A DNA stretch of 64,000 nt from Flavobacterium limnophilum (GCF_027111315.2 NZ_CP114289.2:3472001-3536000), one strand, 5' to 3'. Positions 42,570 to 52,905 are shown, counted from the stretch's first letter. A program made the numbers and translations. The notes: generated from the sequence alone by a model not told the origin.

Positions 42570-43133
42570 ATGACTGAAGAAATAGAATTTATTTTAGACA
42601 GCACCCAAGAATCTATGGCAGGTACTATTGCCCATTTAGAAAAAGCATTCTTGAATATCCGTGCAGGAAAAGCGTCTCCGGCAATGTTGGGAAGTGTTTT
42701 TGTAGATTATTACGGATCCGCAACGCCTCTTTCGCAAGTATCAAAAATCAGTGTTCCTGATGCGAGAACCATTACATTGCAACCTTTCGAAAAGAACATG
42801 CTGCACCCAATAGAAAAAGCCATTATGGTGGCCAATCTAGGCTTCAACCCAATGAACAACGGAGATGTAATCATTATCAGCGTTCCGCCTTTGACCGAAG
42901 ACAGAAGACGCGAATTGGCAAAACAAGCAAAATCTGAGGCTGAAGACGCAAAAATAGGAATCAGAAATGCGCGCAAAGACGCTAATACCGAAATTAAAAA
43001 ACTGGAAAAAGAAGGAACCTCCGAAGACATTTGCAAAAGTGCCGAAGAAGAAGTTCAAAATTTGACCAACAGTTTTATCAAAAAAATCGACGAGCATCTT
43101 GTTATTAAAGAAGCCGAAATTATGAAAGTGTAA
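42570..43133 (+). CDS. frr: Ribosome recycling factor
   Basis: 187 residues. Three-helix bundle and beta domain signatures: MAGTIAHLEKAFLNIRAGKASPAML, DYYGSATPLSQVSKISVPDARTITLQPFEK, LGFNPMNNGDVIIISVPPLTEDRRRELAKQ, and the C-terminal helix. It splits post-termination ribosomes with EF-G. A terminator follows at once. Confidence 0.96.
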   Translation: MTEEIEFILDSTQESMAGTIAHLEKAFLNIRAGKASPAMLGSVFVDYYGSATPLSQVSKISVPDARTITLQPFEKNMLHPIEKAIMVANLGFNPMNNGDVIIISVPPLTEDRRRELAKQAKSEAEDAKIGIRNARKDANTEIKKLEKEGTSEDICKSAEEEVQNLTNSFIKKIDEHLVIKEAEIMKV

Positions 43134-43149
43134 AACTTTTCAAATCAAA

Positions 43150-43178
43150 AAAAATCCGCTTCTTGCGGATTTTTTTTT
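43150..43178 (+). terminator. Terminator after frr
   Basis: AAAAATCCGC and GCGGATTTTT around a TTCTT loop, followed by more T, 17 nt after the stop. Confidence 0.88.
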
Positions 43179-43188
43179 ATGCATAAAA

Positions 43189-45459
43189 CTAATGTTTCAT
43201 TATCAAAACCGATGGAACCCTGCTCAACCAAATACTGCGGGAATCAACCAGTGCCTTCCAGCTTTCGATGCTGATTATCATTAAATCCTGCTTTGCCAAA
43301 AACTCTTTTTTGATGATTTTGTCATTGACCAAGCTGATGTTTTTAGGATATTTTTGTTCCAATGAACCGATGGCACTCTTCAATACAAAATTAGTATTTA
43401 CGTGACCGTTTACATCCAGAACCGTAATATGGGAATTGCTGTTGTAAATTAATTTCTGCGCATAATCCATCAAAAAAGCATCTTCGGCAATAAAAATTGG
43501 AATAAAAACATGGTTAACGACCTGCAATTCCTTGTCCACCAAAATCCCCAAAGGCATCTTGGTTTTCGAAATAATTTGTCTTGTTCTCTCATCAAAAGGA
43601 GAGTTTTCAAACAAGCCTTCTTTACCTGTAAATTTATCAATCAAGCGATCGGGATTGATAATTCTTGTCGTGAATCCCAATACTTTTCCCAGCAAAGTTC
43701 CTTCAAAGATGGATTTTCCAAGACCTACCAAAAGCAAATCAAAATCGCCACTATTGGCAATATCACTAATATTGGCTTCAATATCCATTGTCGCTTGAAA
43801 CAAGGTCGTGATTTCTTGTTTCAACATTTTGGACTCTTCCAGCAAAGGCAAAAAACGGTCTTTTTCATATTCCTCCAAATTATAGGAATGCACTTCATCG
43901 CTCAAGGTAAGATGCATTGCCGTTATGGTCGAGGTTTCTTTTTGTTTTTTGACCAAACTGTTTGCCAATCGCAAAAGTGATTTTCCTTTCTCATTGTTCC
44001 CAAAAGAAATCAATATCTTGTATTTATTGCCATTTGGAATTTCGTCCAAAACCCCAACATCTTTTGTGTTAAAAATATAGTTGATTAGATTCAATGCTGG
44101 TCCAGTCATAAAGGTGGTAACCAGCGCCATGATAACCATCATCGTAAACACTTCGGGAGTTAGTACTTTTAGATCCAAACCAATGTTTAAAACTATCAGT
44201 TCCATCAAGCCTCTGGTGTTCATCAAGGCACCAATGGTCAAACTATCGCGCCAACTTTGCCCAACAAATTTGGCCGCCAAGGCACTCCCAAAAAACTTTC
44301 CGACAACGGCAACAAGAATAATAAATCCAGTAACTTTCAAAAGGTAAGGATCGTTCAGTAATCCAATTTCTGTTCGCAATCCCGTAAAAACAAAAAACAA
44401 GGGAAGCAATAATATTACCGAAACATCTTCCACTTTTTCGATGAAGAGATTTCTGAATTTGGTTATATCAGGCATAATAACACCGGTCATAAAAGCGCCG
44501 AAAAGAGCATGGATTCCGATAATCTCGGTAGTATAGGAAGAAATAATCAAGGTTAAAAAGAAAATGGCAACAACCGGTTTATTCAAATTATCCTTCGTTC
44601 CATACAATTCCCCGATTTTTTTCAAAAAAGGTTTTACCACAAAAAACATCACAAGTACGTAAGCCATTGCCATTCCAATAATATACAATGAACTCACGAA
44701 AGTTCCCGCCTTTACAATGGCGATTACCGCGGCAAGTATGCACCAAGCCGTGATGTCGTCGGCGGCAGCACAGGTAATTACTATGGCTCCCAATTTGGTT
44801 TTATGAATACCTCTTTCTTGCACTATCCTTGCCAAAACAGGAAACGCCGTGATACTCATGGCAATCCCCATAAACAAGGCAAAAGGCAAAAAGGCAACAC
44901 CCTCAGGAGCAAATCTAAAATAAACAAAATAAGCCAACCCAATTCCCAAGGCAAAAGGAATCACTATACTGGCATGACTAATAACTATGGCATCCTTGGC
45001 CCTGTTTTTCAAGACTTTCAAGTCGAGTTCCATACCAATGACGAACATAAAAAGTATCAGTCCGATTTGGCTTAAAAACTGTAAATTCCCTAAAGATTCC
45101 ACTGGAAACAACGAAAGTGAAAATTCAGGAAAATACAAGCCCAACAAGGATGGCCCGAGAACAATTCCCGCAATGATTTCACCAATCACGGAAGGTTGCC
45201 CAATTTTCCTGAAAACCCAACCAAAAAATCGAGCGACTACTATTATGGTTACAATTTGTGCCAAAAGTATGGCCAAGGGATGGTGCAAATTAAGCGACAT
45301 CGAATCAATAAAATCATTCCAATGCCCATTTTCAACTACGGGACGCAAGAATTTTTTATGGACTTCCAATCCTTTTCCCATACCCAAAATCCAATATATC
45401 AAAGCCGAAAAACCGCCTGTAACAACTAAATAAAATATGGTATTTCTGTGGTTTTTCAT
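43189..45459 (-). CDS. CPA2-type cation/proton antiporter
   Basis: 756 residues. A membrane domain of about 12 spans (about 1-440) shows SQIGLILFMFVIGMELDLKVL, GAIVITCAAADDITAWCILA (the paired Asp of the ion site), and ALFGAFMTGVIMPD. The C-terminal half (about 470-756) is soluble and includes a stretch resembling universal-stress-protein domains (YKILISFGNNEKGKSLLRLA; FDLLLVGLGKSIFEGTLLG). It exchanges Na+ or K+ for protons; the ion cannot be told. Single gene, facing frr. Confidence 0.9.
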   Translation of the reverse strand: MKNHRNTIFYLVVTGGFSALIYWILGMGKGLEVHKKFLRPVVENGHWNDFIDSMSLNLHHPLAILLAQIVTIIVVARFFGWVFRKIGQPSVIGEIIAGIVLGPSLLGLYFPEFSLSLFPVESLGNLQFLSQIGLILFMFVIGMELDLKVLKNRAKDAIVISHASIVIPFALGIGLAYFVYFRFAPEGVAFLPFALFMGIAMSITAFPVLARIVQERGIHKTKLGAIVITCAAADDITAWCILAAVIAIVKAGTFVSSLYIIGMAMAYVLVMFFVVKPFLKKIGELYGTKDNLNKPVVAIFFLTLIISSYTTEIIGIHALFGAFMTGVIMPDITKFRNLFIEKVEDVSVILLLPLFFVFTGLRTEIGLLNDPYLLKVTGFIILVAVVGKFFGSALAAKFVGQSWRDSLTIGALMNTRGLMELIVLNIGLDLKVLTPEVFTMMVIMALVTTFMTGPALNLINYIFNTKDVGVLDEIPNGNKYKILISFGNNEKGKSLLRLANSLVKKQKETSTITAMHLTLSDEVHSYNLEEYEKDRFLPLLEESKMLKQEITTLFQATMDIEANISDIANSGDFDLLLVGLGKSIFEGTLLGKVLGFTTRIINPDRLIDKFTGKEGLFENSPFDERTRQIISKTKMPLGILVDKELQVVNHVFIPIFIAEDAFLMDYAQKLIYNSNSHITVLDVNGHVNTNFVLKSAIGSLEQKYPKNISLVNDKIIKKEFLAKQDLMIISIESWKALVDSRSIWLSRVPSVLIMKH

Positions 45460-45644
45460 AAGTTAATGCTTCAATAATTTCGGTACAAAGATGAGAAATC
45501 CAAATATATAAATAACATCCCACAAATTTATTTTATAGCAAAATAAAAACAAAAAATTAACATTAAAATTAACAAAAAAGGATCCTCTGAAACCAATAAT
45601 ATAATGGGTTGATTAACTACCTTTGCGGCATTTAAAATCGGATA

Positions 45645-48056
45645 ATGATCAAGTGGTTTAGTTTAGGATTTTGGGAATTGATAGCCCGCATCGTCCTTAG
45701 AAATAGAATTTTAATGTTGTCGATTGTAGTAGCGATAACTGTTTTACTGGCAATGCAATGGAAAAACATCCATTTTACCCAAACAGAAGCCAATATGCTA
45801 CCGGACGACAACATCGTCAATGTTGAGTATAATGCTTTTTTAAACAAATTTGGCGAAGAAGGAAACTTGGTTGTCATTGGCGTAAAAGACAAAACTTTTT
45901 TTACTCCAAAAGCCTATGCTGCTTGGGAAAAACTTATGAACAGCCTGAAAAATGACAAAGCTGTTGATTTGGTCATCTCCATAAACGATTTAAAAAAATT
46001 ACAAAAAAACGAGTCGCTCGAAAAATTCGAATTGGTTCCTTTTGTCGACCAAAGCAAAACCACCGACAAAGCCTATTTGGAGAAAATAAAACAGGAATTA
46101 TTTCATGACCTGCCTTTCTACGAAGGATTATTGTTCAACAAAAAATCGGGCACGATTCGCTCTGCCATTTATCTGGACAAGAAAATTGTAAACACGCCTG
46201 CCCGAAAGGACTTTATCCTCAAAAAATTAGTTCCCGCAATAGAAGCATTCGAAGAAGAAACCAAAATTGACCTTCGCGTTTCGGGAATGCCCTACATTCG
46301 AACACTGAATGCACAAACCATTATTGGGGAAATCAGTATTTTCATTGGAGCTTCATTACTGGTAACTTCCCTGCTTTTCTTTTTCTTTTTTAGAAGTTTT
46401 AGAGCCACCTTGATTTCCATAATTATCGTGATTATTGGCGTGATGTGGTCCTTTGGTTTCCTGGGATTGTTGAATTATGAAATCACGGTTTTAACCGCCT
46501 TGGTACCTTCGCTAATTATTGTGATCGGGATTCCCAATTGTATTTTCCTGACCAACAAATACCATCAGGAATACAAAGTGCACCGAAACAAAGTCAAAGC
46601 CCTGCAACGCGTTACGACCAAAATTGGAATGGCAACCCTAATGACCAATCTGACAACGGCCATTGGCTTTTTTACCTTTATATCTTCAAATAACAAACTG
46701 CTAATCGAGTTTGGAAATGTGACTTCCATCAACATTATGGCATTGTTCTTTTTGTGCATCATTGTCATTCCAATTTTCCATAGTTATATTCCAGCGCCCA
46801 AAGACCGCCACATCGAGCATTTGGATCGTGGTTATGTAAAATCGTTTATGGATTGGATTTTGCGTAATGTGAAAGAAAATCGATTTTCCATCTATGTAGT
46901 TGCCGTTTCTGTTCTTGTCATTAGTATCATAGGGATTTATAAAATGCGAATTTCCGGCAGCATCATAGAAGACATGCCGAAAAAAGAAGCTTTTTTCCAA
47001 GATATTATTTTCTTCGAAAAAGAATTTGATGGCGTAATGCCGTTAGAAATCATGATTGACACCAAGCGCAAAAAAGGCGTCATGAAACTCTCTACGCTCA
47101 AGCGAATGGACGAGCTGGAACAAGCCATTGACGAGATTCCAGAATTGTCAAAACCCATTTCGGTTGTCAATTTGGTCAAATATTCCAAACAAGCGTATTA
47201 TAACGGAAACCCGGATTATTACGAATTACCAACCTCTCAAGAGCAGGCTTTTATTTTGTCGTATGCCAAAAATGCCACCAAAAACTCGAAAGAAAACCTG
47301 ATGAAAAGTTATGTGGATTCGACAGGACAATATGCTCGAATTACCACTTTTATGCGAGACGAAAACGGCGATGCCATCCCGAAAATCGAAGCTGAAATTC
47401 GAAAAGAAGCCGACAAAATTTTTCCTCCAGACCGATTTCACGTATCAATTACCGGAAAAGCATTGGTTTTCCAAAAAGGAACAGGATATTTGCTCGACAA
47501 CCTGCTTTCGTCCTTGATTTTTGCCTTTTTCCTGACCGCACTTTTAATCGGATTTATGTTCCGTTCGTTCAAAATGATTTTGGTTTCGATTATACCCAAT
47601 CTATTGCCGTTGTTGCTAACAGCTGGAATCATGGGCTTTTTCAACATTCCTTTGAAGCCATCAACGATATTGGTTTTCGGAATCGCCTTTGGACTTTCGG
47701 TCGACGACACCGTCCGATTCCTGGCGCAATATCGAGAGGAATTAAAGAAAAATAACTGGAAAATACGCAAATCGGTTTATGCCACTTTCAACGATGCCGG
47801 TTTGAGCATGTTCTATACTTCCATAGTGTTGTTCTTTGGGTTTTCGGTATTCATGTTGTCCAGTTTTGGAGGAACAATCGCCCTTGGCGGATTGATTTCC
47901 TTGACATTGTTATTCGGAATGCTGTCAAATTTAATGTTGTTGCCGGCTTTGGTGTTGACCCTAAACAAAACATTGGCCAACGAGCAGGAATTCATCGAAC
48001 CCAAAATTGACATCATCGAACCAACTGATGAGGAAATTGATGCTTTGGAGAAATAA
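45645..48056 (+). CDS. RND-superfamily (MMPL-type) transporter
   Basis: 803 residues. Two halves each with one span, an extracytoplasmic loop and five spans: half one about 20-400 (IVVAITVLLAMQW; GEISIFIGASLLVTSLLFFFF; IGIPNCIFLTNKYHQEY), half two about 420-775 (FSIYVVAVSVLVISIIGIYKM; FGIAFGLSVDDTVRFLAQYREEL). The GLSVDDTVRF motif is typical of MMPL/HpnN-like members. The cargo is probably hydrophobic but unknown. The last 33 codons are repeated, mutated, at 49352-49455. Confidence 0.88.
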   Translation: MIKWFSLGFWELIARIVLRNRILMLSIVVAITVLLAMQWKNIHFTQTEANMLPDDNIVNVEYNAFLNKFGEEGNLVVIGVKDKTFFTPKAYAAWEKLMNSLKNDKAVDLVISINDLKKLQKNESLEKFELVPFVDQSKTTDKAYLEKIKQELFHDLPFYEGLLFNKKSGTIRSAIYLDKKIVNTPARKDFILKKLVPAIEAFEEETKIDLRVSGMPYIRTLNAQTIIGEISIFIGASLLVTSLLFFFFFRSFRATLISIIIVIIGVMWSFGFLGLLNYEITVLTALVPSLIIVIGIPNCIFLTNKYHQEYKVHRNKVKALQRVTTKIGMATLMTNLTTAIGFFTFISSNNKLLIEFGNVTSINIMALFFLCIIVIPIFHSYIPAPKDRHIEHLDRGYVKSFMDWILRNVKENRFSIYVVAVSVLVISIIGIYKMRISGSIIEDMPKKEAFFQDIIFFEKEFDGVMPLEIMIDTKRKKGVMKLSTLKRMDELEQAIDEIPELSKPISVVNLVKYSKQAYYNGNPDYYELPTSQEQAFILSYAKNATKNSKENLMKSYVDSTGQYARITTFMRDENGDAIPKIEAEIRKEADKIFPPDRFHVSITGKALVFQKGTGYLLDNLLSSLIFAFFLTALLIGFMFRSFKMILVSIIPNLLPLLLTAGIMGFFNIPLKPSTILVFGIAFGLSVDDTVRFLAQYREELKKNNWKIRKSVYATFNDAGLSMFYTSIVLFFGFSVFMLSSFGGTIALGGLISLTLLFGMLSNLMLLPALVLTLNKTLANEQEFIEPKIDIIEPTDEEIDALEK

Positions 48057-48121
48057 AAAGTCTTTGAAGTGACTTAGATTTGACAACTTTTTAAAAGTTG
48101 TCAAATCTTGAATCTTGAAAT

Positions 48122-48167
48122 AAAAAGCACCCAAAATCCAGTTTAATGGTTTTTGGGTGCTTTTTTT
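48122..48167 (+). terminator. Terminator after the MMPL gene
   Basis: AAAAAGCACCCAAAA (48122-48136) pairs with TTTTGGGTGCTTTTT (48151-48165), followed by more T. Confidence 0.88.
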
Positions 48168-48208
48168 ATGATTTTAATATTATATTTGATACATATAAAA
48201 CCTACAAA

Positions 48209-49282
48209 ATGAAAAGAACCATAGTTTTTTTATTTTTAATAATTGGCATCCATTGCAACTCTCAAAACACAACATCTCAGCAGACAAAACGCACTACAAT
48301 TGAAAAAGATTCGATTAAAATTTGTCCATTCGAAAATAATTGTGGCTATTACAAAGGGGAAATTGCAAATGGAAAAGCAAATGGAAAAGGCAGGGCAAGA
48401 TTGAAAGGAGGAATTGCAGAAGGCCATTGGAAAGATAATAAACTAAATGGTTATGGCACTTATGAAATTAAAGATTACGCAAAATATGCTGGAGAATACA
48501 AAGAGGGTTGGCTAAATGGACAAGGATCGGTAACTTATAATAATGGTGCTAAATATATTGGCGAATGGAAAGATAATAAATTTAATGGAAAAGGTACTTT
48601 TTACACTCCTAAGAACGAAAAATATGTTGGCAAATGGAGTAACAGCAAAGGAAAAGACCTAGGATTCTTGACTTTTGCAAAGGGGGCAAAATATTCCATA
48701 GAACCTAAAGAAGAAAAATTTAATGGTCAGGGAATTAGAATTTATCAAAATGGGGATTTTTTTATTGGCGGGTTTAAAGCGGGATTAAGAAACGGACAAG
48801 GAACTATGTTTTATAAAAATGAAAAATATATTGGTGAATATAAAGAAGACAAACGCAATGGTAAAGGCACCCATACATTTACTTACCTAGGTAAAAGTTA
48901 TAGTTACATTGGTGAATTTAAAGCAAATGACTTTAATGGTCAAGGCACTATGATATTTGGCAATAAAGACAAATACATTGGCCAATGGAAAAATGGCAAG
49001 ATCAACGGACAAGGCACTATGCTATATGATAATAAAGAAAAATATTATGGTTTATGGAAAGAAGGCAACAGATCTGGTCAAGGCACTTATATTTGGCCAA
49101 ATGGAGATAAATATATTGGTGCATTTTTAAATAATAGACAAAATGGTCAAGGAACCATGCTCTATGCAAACAAGGAAAAATTTGTTGGAGAATGGAGTAA
49201 TAGTGAAGAAATAAACGGCATCCTTTATACTAGTATAGGACAAATAAAATGCACCTATAAAAATGGCGTTAAAACCGAATGA
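48209..49282 (+). CDS. MORN-repeat lipoprotein/secreted protein
   Basis: 357 residues from MKRTIVFLFLIIGIHCNSQN; an ATG 21 codons upstream lies in the terminator and is rejected. After a signal peptide (possible lipid-site Cys) about a dozen MORN-type repeats follow, each around YxGEWKxxxxNGxGT (KYIGEWKDNKFNGKGTFY; KYIGQWKNGKINGQGTMLY; KYIGAFLNNRQNGQGTMLY). MORN repeats form extended beta sheets that bind proteins or lipids. Base composition is more AT-rich than the MMPL gene. It lies between that gene and a broken copy of its 3' end, which suggests arrival by insertion. Confidence 0.85.
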   Translation: MKRTIVFLFLIIGIHCNSQNTTSQQTKRTTIEKDSIKICPFENNCGYYKGEIANGKANGKGRARLKGGIAEGHWKDNKLNGYGTYEIKDYAKYAGEYKEGWLNGQGSVTYNNGAKYIGEWKDNKFNGKGTFYTPKNEKYVGKWSNSKGKDLGFLTFAKGAKYSIEPKEEKFNGQGIRIYQNGDFFIGGFKAGLRNGQGTMFYKNEKYIGEYKEDKRNGKGTHTFTYLGKSYSYIGEFKANDFNGQGTMIFGNKDKYIGQWKNGKINGQGTMLYDNKEKYYGLWKEGNRSGQGTYIWPNGDKYIGAFLNNRQNGQGTMLYANKEKFVGEWSNSEEINGILYTSIGQIKCTYKNGVKTE

Positions 49283-49351
49283 ATTAAAAATCATACTCTA
49301 ACCTGTCAATAATTTTTCCAAACAAATCGATCATTTGAATCCCCTTGATTT

Positions 49352-49455
49352 TAACCCTAAACAAAACATTGGCTAACGAGTAGGAATTTATCGAGCCAAA
49401 AATTGACATCCTGAAACATAGCGATGAAGAAATTGATGCTTTGAAAAAGGAGTAA
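49352..49455 (+). pseudogene. Broken duplicate of the MMPL gene 3' end
   Basis: Reads TLNKTLANE, a TAG stop (CAG in the parent), then EFIEPKIDIL...SDEEIDAL and a stop. It aligns with the last 33 codons of the MMPL gene (ends 48056). The nonsense change and several substitutions show it is a non-functional remnant. Confidence 0.9.
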
Positions 49456-49476
49456 GTTTTTAAAACTGCAGAATAA

Positions 49477-49517
49477 AAAACCCAAGACAATCCATTACTG
49501 GACTTATCTTGGGTTTT
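49477..49517. terminator. Terminator before the convergent pectinesterase
   Basis: AAAACCCAAGA (49477-49487) and TCTTGGGTTTT (49507-49517) are a perfect inverted repeat, usable in both directions. Confidence 0.85.
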
Positions 49518-49541
49518 GATATTAAAAGCTAAATCTAGTTT

Positions 49542-50639
49542 TTAATTGAATCCTTTTTGGAAAACAGCATCTGCATTTTCAGCATTTTTTGGAGGTAAAA
49601 TACTTTGACACTCATTATCTATTTTAGGATTCCAATCATTTTCAAATTTTGTTGCAGTAGTGGTATTAGCAGCAAATATTTTCTTTTTGGTGTAATTAGA
49701 AGACTCTTTTTTAGTCAGTTGATGTGTCCAAGACAAACGCTTTTCTGGTTTATAACCTGGACCAAAACAATTGTATTCGGCATAATAAGTGGTTTCCCAA
49801 TTTTTGAAAGCTTTGTGTTCAGGGTCTTTGGACCAGATAGCCCAACCATCGGGTGCAATGTGTGAACTTTCAAAAGAGTTGATGATAACGGCATTGGCGC
49901 CAGCCCCCCAAGGTCTTCCTAATGTTGTTTTAACAGGAGTATCTTTTGTTGAAGTCAAAAACACACAATCTTTAAACACAAAACCATATTTGTTTTTCCC
50001 TGGATCTTGATTCCCCGCAGTAATATGAGAACCTTTGATACTATTGATAAAGCAGTTTTCAAATAAAGAAATCCCTGAACCAAAAATAAAATCAGTTGTA
50101 CCTTCAATGATACAATCTTTTATATAAGTTCTGGTATTGCTTTTGAGATAAAAAGTGTCTTGAAAACCAGTTATTTTGCAGAGATGAAAAATAGTCCTGT
50201 CTCCGTTAACCATCAAAGCTACTGCTTGTCCTCCTTTTTTATATTGAGGCAACTGACTGTCAATAGTGTTTTCGAAAGTAATATTTTCGGCTATAAAATC
50301 ATCGGCCTGAATCAAAACGCTAAAAGATTTACTGGTGCCTCCTGCAATTTCAGCATAGTCATCAAAAGTAAGGATGGTATTTTTATAGGATTCTCCCTTT
50401 AAAGTTACTTTTTTGTTTTTGATTAATTTTAATTTTTCTTTATAAATGCCTGGTTTTACATAAATCACGGTCCGTTTTAGACTATTTTCAGGAACAGCAT
50501 CAAAGGCTTCCTGAACTTTTGTGTAGGAGCCGCTTCCGTCTGCAGCTACAATGATGTCATAATGGGCTTTGTCTTTTTGAGCGTATATTGAGCTAAAAAC
50601 AAGCAGAAATAAATAAAGGGTAAAAAAAGTTTTTTTCAT
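49542..50639 (-). CDS. Pectinesterase (CE8), secreted
   Basis: 365 residues with signal peptide (MKKTFFTLYLFLLVFSSIYAQ). Right-handed beta-helix with the CE8 set: GSYTKVQEAFDAVPEN, NGDRTIFHLCKITGFQDTFYL (catalytic QDT), CIIEGTTDFIFGSG (catalytic Asp in DFIFG), and TLGRPWGAGANAVII. It removes methyl esters from homogalacturonan. It stands alone, 29 kb from the galactan locus, but both attack pectin. No pectate lyase or GH28 gene is in the window. Confidence 0.93.
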   Translation of the reverse strand: MKKTFFTLYLFLLVFSSIYAQKDKAHYDIIVAADGSGSYTKVQEAFDAVPENSLKRTVIYVKPGIYKEKLKLIKNKKVTLKGESYKNTILTFDDYAEIAGGTSKSFSVLIQADDFIAENITFENTIDSQLPQYKKGGQAVALMVNGDRTIFHLCKITGFQDTFYLKSNTRTYIKDCIIEGTTDFIFGSGISLFENCFINSIKGSHITAGNQDPGKNKYGFVFKDCVFLTSTKDTPVKTTLGRPWGAGANAVIINSFESSHIAPDGWAIWSKDPEHKAFKNWETTYYAEYNCFGPGYKPEKRLSWTHQLTKKESSNYTKKKIFAANTTTATKFENDWNPKIDNECQSILPPKNAENADAVFQKGFN

Positions 50640-50899
50640 TTAAGATGTAGGTATTGAGTGTGTTATTAAAAAATAAATTTTTCAAGATGTCTTCTATTGA
50701 AGCACCTTAAACATCTTGGAAAATTATAAAAAAAAAGCAACTAATTAAGAAGAAATCCTGTTTATTACTTTATGTTCAGATATAAAAGAGCGAATAGCAA
50801 AATTGCTCCTGAATAGACCACTCATCCAATGACTTTTCCAAACAAATAAATTATATTTGTAATTCGATTACCAAATCGAAAATCCATAATTAAATTAAG

Positions 50900-52333
50900 A
50901 TGAGACATACAAGAGTTAAAGACTTGCTAAACGGCACCAACATACTTCACGAAGTAAACGCAAAAGGTTGGGTAAGAACTTTTAGAAACAATCAATTTAT
51001 TGCGTTAAACGACGGCTCGACCATCAACAACATACAATGCGTCGTCAATTTTGAAAACACGCCCGAAGAAACCCTGAAAAGAATCACTACCGGAGCCGCA
51101 ATTTCGGTTACCGGAAATTTAGTCGAAAGCAAAGGTGCCGGCCAGAAATACGAGATTCAAGTTACCAAACTGAAAATTCTTGGCGATTCGGATGCAGAGA
51201 AATTCCCGATGCAACCCAAAAAACATTCGTTGGAATTCTTGCGTGAAAATGCGCATTTAAGGGTTCGCACCAATGCTTTTGGAGCCATTATGCGAATTCG
51301 TTCGGTATTGTCTTTTGCCGTTCATAATTATTTTCAACAAAAAGGTTTTGTGTACGTAAACACGCCAATCATTACTGGAGCGGATGCGGAAGGTGCCGGC
51401 GAAATGTTTCAGGTAACCTCATTGCCATTGGAGAATTTGCCAAAAAACGAAGAAGGCAATATCGATTATAAAAAAGATTTCTTCGGAAAACATACTAATT
51501 TGACGGTTTCTGGACAATTGGAAGGGGAAACTTTTGCCATGGCTTTGGGCCAGATTTATACTTTTGGACCCACATTCAGGGCAGAAAACTCTAATACTTC
51601 TCGTCATTTGGCAGAATTTTGGATGATTGAACCCGAAGTGGCTTTCAATAATTTGGATGACAACATGGACTTGGCCGAAGATTTTATCCAATTTGTAATT
51701 AAATACACGATGGAGAAATGTCCGGATGATTTGAAATTTCTGGAAGGAAGATTATTGGAAGAAGAAAAATCAAAACCACAAGCCGAAAGAAGTGAAATGA
51801 CTTTGTTGGAAAAACTAAATTTTGTGTTGGAAAACAATTTCAAACGCGTTTCTTATACCGAAGCGATTGATATTTTGAGAGATTCCACTCCAAACAAAAA
51901 GAAAAAATTTCAATACATTATCAACGAATGGGGAGCTGATTTGCAATCGGAACACGAACGTTATTTGGTGGAAAAACACTTTAAATCACCCGTAATCTTG
52001 TTTGATTATCCAGCCAATATCAAGGCTTTTTATATGCGTTTGAACGAAGATGGAAAAACGGTTCGCGCGATGGACATCCTTTTCCCGGGAATTGGAGAAA
52101 TCGTGGGAGGTTCACAAAGAGAAGAACGTTTTGACGTTTTGGTCGAAAAAATGAGAGTCTTGGGAATTAGTGAAGAAGAATTGTGGTGGTATTTAGACAC
52201 ACGAAGATTCGGAAGCGCCGTTCACTCCGGTTTTGGACTTGGATTCGAAAGATTGGTGCTTTTCGTAACCGGAATGACGAACATTCGTGACGTTATTCCT
52301 TTTCCGAGAACACCACAAAACGCAGATTTCTAA
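50900..52333 (+). CDS. asnS: Asparagine--tRNA ligase
   Basis: 477 residues. N-terminal OB-fold (about 1-110; [26 protein letters not shown] without exact rendering), class II core: [55 protein letters not shown] and the motif 3 region [16 protein letters not shown]. It charges tRNA-Asn. TATATTTG at 50852-50859 is a likely -7 promoter element. Followed at once by repeats. Confidence 0.96.
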   Translation: MRHTRVKDLLNGTNILHEVNAKGWVRTFRNNQFIALNDGSTINNIQCVVNFENTPEETLKRITTGAAISVTGNLVESKGAGQKYEIQVTKLKILGDSDAEKFPMQPKKHSLEFLRENAHLRVRTNAFGAIMRIRSVLSFAVHNYFQQKGFVYVNTPIITGADAEGAGEMFQVTSLPLENLPKNEEGNIDYKKDFFGKHTNLTVSGQLEGETFAMALGQIYTFGPTFRAENSNTSRHLAEFWMIEPEVAFNNLDDNMDLAEDFIQFVIKYTMEKCPDDLKFLEGRLLEEEKSKPQAERSEMTLLEKLNFVLENNFKRVSYTEAIDILRDSTPNKKKKFQYIINEWGADLQSEHERYLVEKHFKSPVILFDYPANIKAFYMRLNEDGKTVRAMDILFPGIGEIVGGSQREERFDVLVEKMRVLGISEEELWWYLDTRRFGSAVHSGFGLGFERLVLFVTGMTNIRDVIPFPRTPQNADF

Positions 52334-52346
52334 GACACCAAAAAAT

Positions 52347-52374
52347 GCCACAAAGGCGCTAAGGCACAAAGTTT
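52347..52374 (-). repeat. GCCACAAAGG repeat, inverted copy before the GxxExxY gene
   Basis: Starts GCCACAAAGGCGCTAAGGCA and ends CAAAGTTT. It is the reverse complement of the repeat at 52463-52490 with one mismatch in 28. A weaker ACTTTGCGACTTA lies between them (52398-52410). Confidence 0.9.
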
Positions 52375-52462
52375 TTTTGCGATTAAAACAATAAATAACT
52401 TTGCGACTTAATAACAAAAAACAGTGGCAAAAATAACAATTTCAACAGCATTGAATAATTAA

Positions 52463-52490
52463 AAACTTTGTGCCTTAGCGCCTTCGTGGC
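52463..52490 (+). repeat. GCCACAAAGG repeat, copy 5' of the GxxExxY gene
   Basis: Starts AAACTTTGTGCCTTAGCGCC and ends TTCGTGGC, 16 bp before the gene. A direct repeat of the copy at 52936-52963. Confidence 0.9.
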
Positions 52491-52506
52491 TAAAAAAGCA
52501 ACTAAA

Positions 52507-52905
52507 ATGATAGACGAAAGAACGGAAGAAATAGCCAAAATAATCGTGAATTCTGCGTTTAAGGTTCATAAAAACCTTGGGCCTGGTTTGTTGGAAAGAG
52601 TTTACGAAGTTTGTTTAGCGTATGAAATAAGGAAAGCTGGATTAAATGTTCAAAGTCAAATTGACATACCAATTATATATGATGGAGTAACTCTTAAAGA
52701 AAAATTAAGACTCGATTTAATCCTCGAAAATATTGTGATTGTAGAATTAAAAGCTGTTGAAATTGTAAATCCAGTTTGGCAATCACAAATCATTAGTCAT
52801 TTAAAATTAACAGATAATCAATTGGGATTTTTAATCAATTTTAATGTCCCATTAATTAAAAACGGAATAAAAAGATTCATAAACACAAAGTCAAATTATC
52901 AATAA
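52507..52905 (+). CDS. GxxExxY protein (PD-(D/E)XK-like)
   Basis: 132 residues from MIDERTEEIAKIIVNSAFKV; the ATG 13 codons upstream lies inside the repeat and is rejected. Signatures: FKVHKNLGPGLLERVYEVCL (the GxxExxY motif), LRLDLILENIVIVELKAVE (D...ExK core), WQSQIISHLKLTDNQLGFLINFNV. The family is placed in the PD-(D/E)XK nuclease superfamily but has no proven function I know of. It is framed by direct repeats (52463, 52936) and an inverted one (52347), and separates asnS from rpoN. Confidence 0.92.
   Translation: MIDERTEEIAKIIVNSAFKVHKNLGPGLLERVYEVCLAYEIRKAGLNVQSQIDIPIIYDGVTLKEKLRLDLILENIVIVELKAVEIVNPVWQSQIISHLKLTDNQLGFLINFNVPLIKNGIKRFINTKSNYQ

Noticed and set aside
49284..49490. Minus-strand ORF after the MORN gene
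   Set aside because: Antisense of the MMPL 3' remnant.
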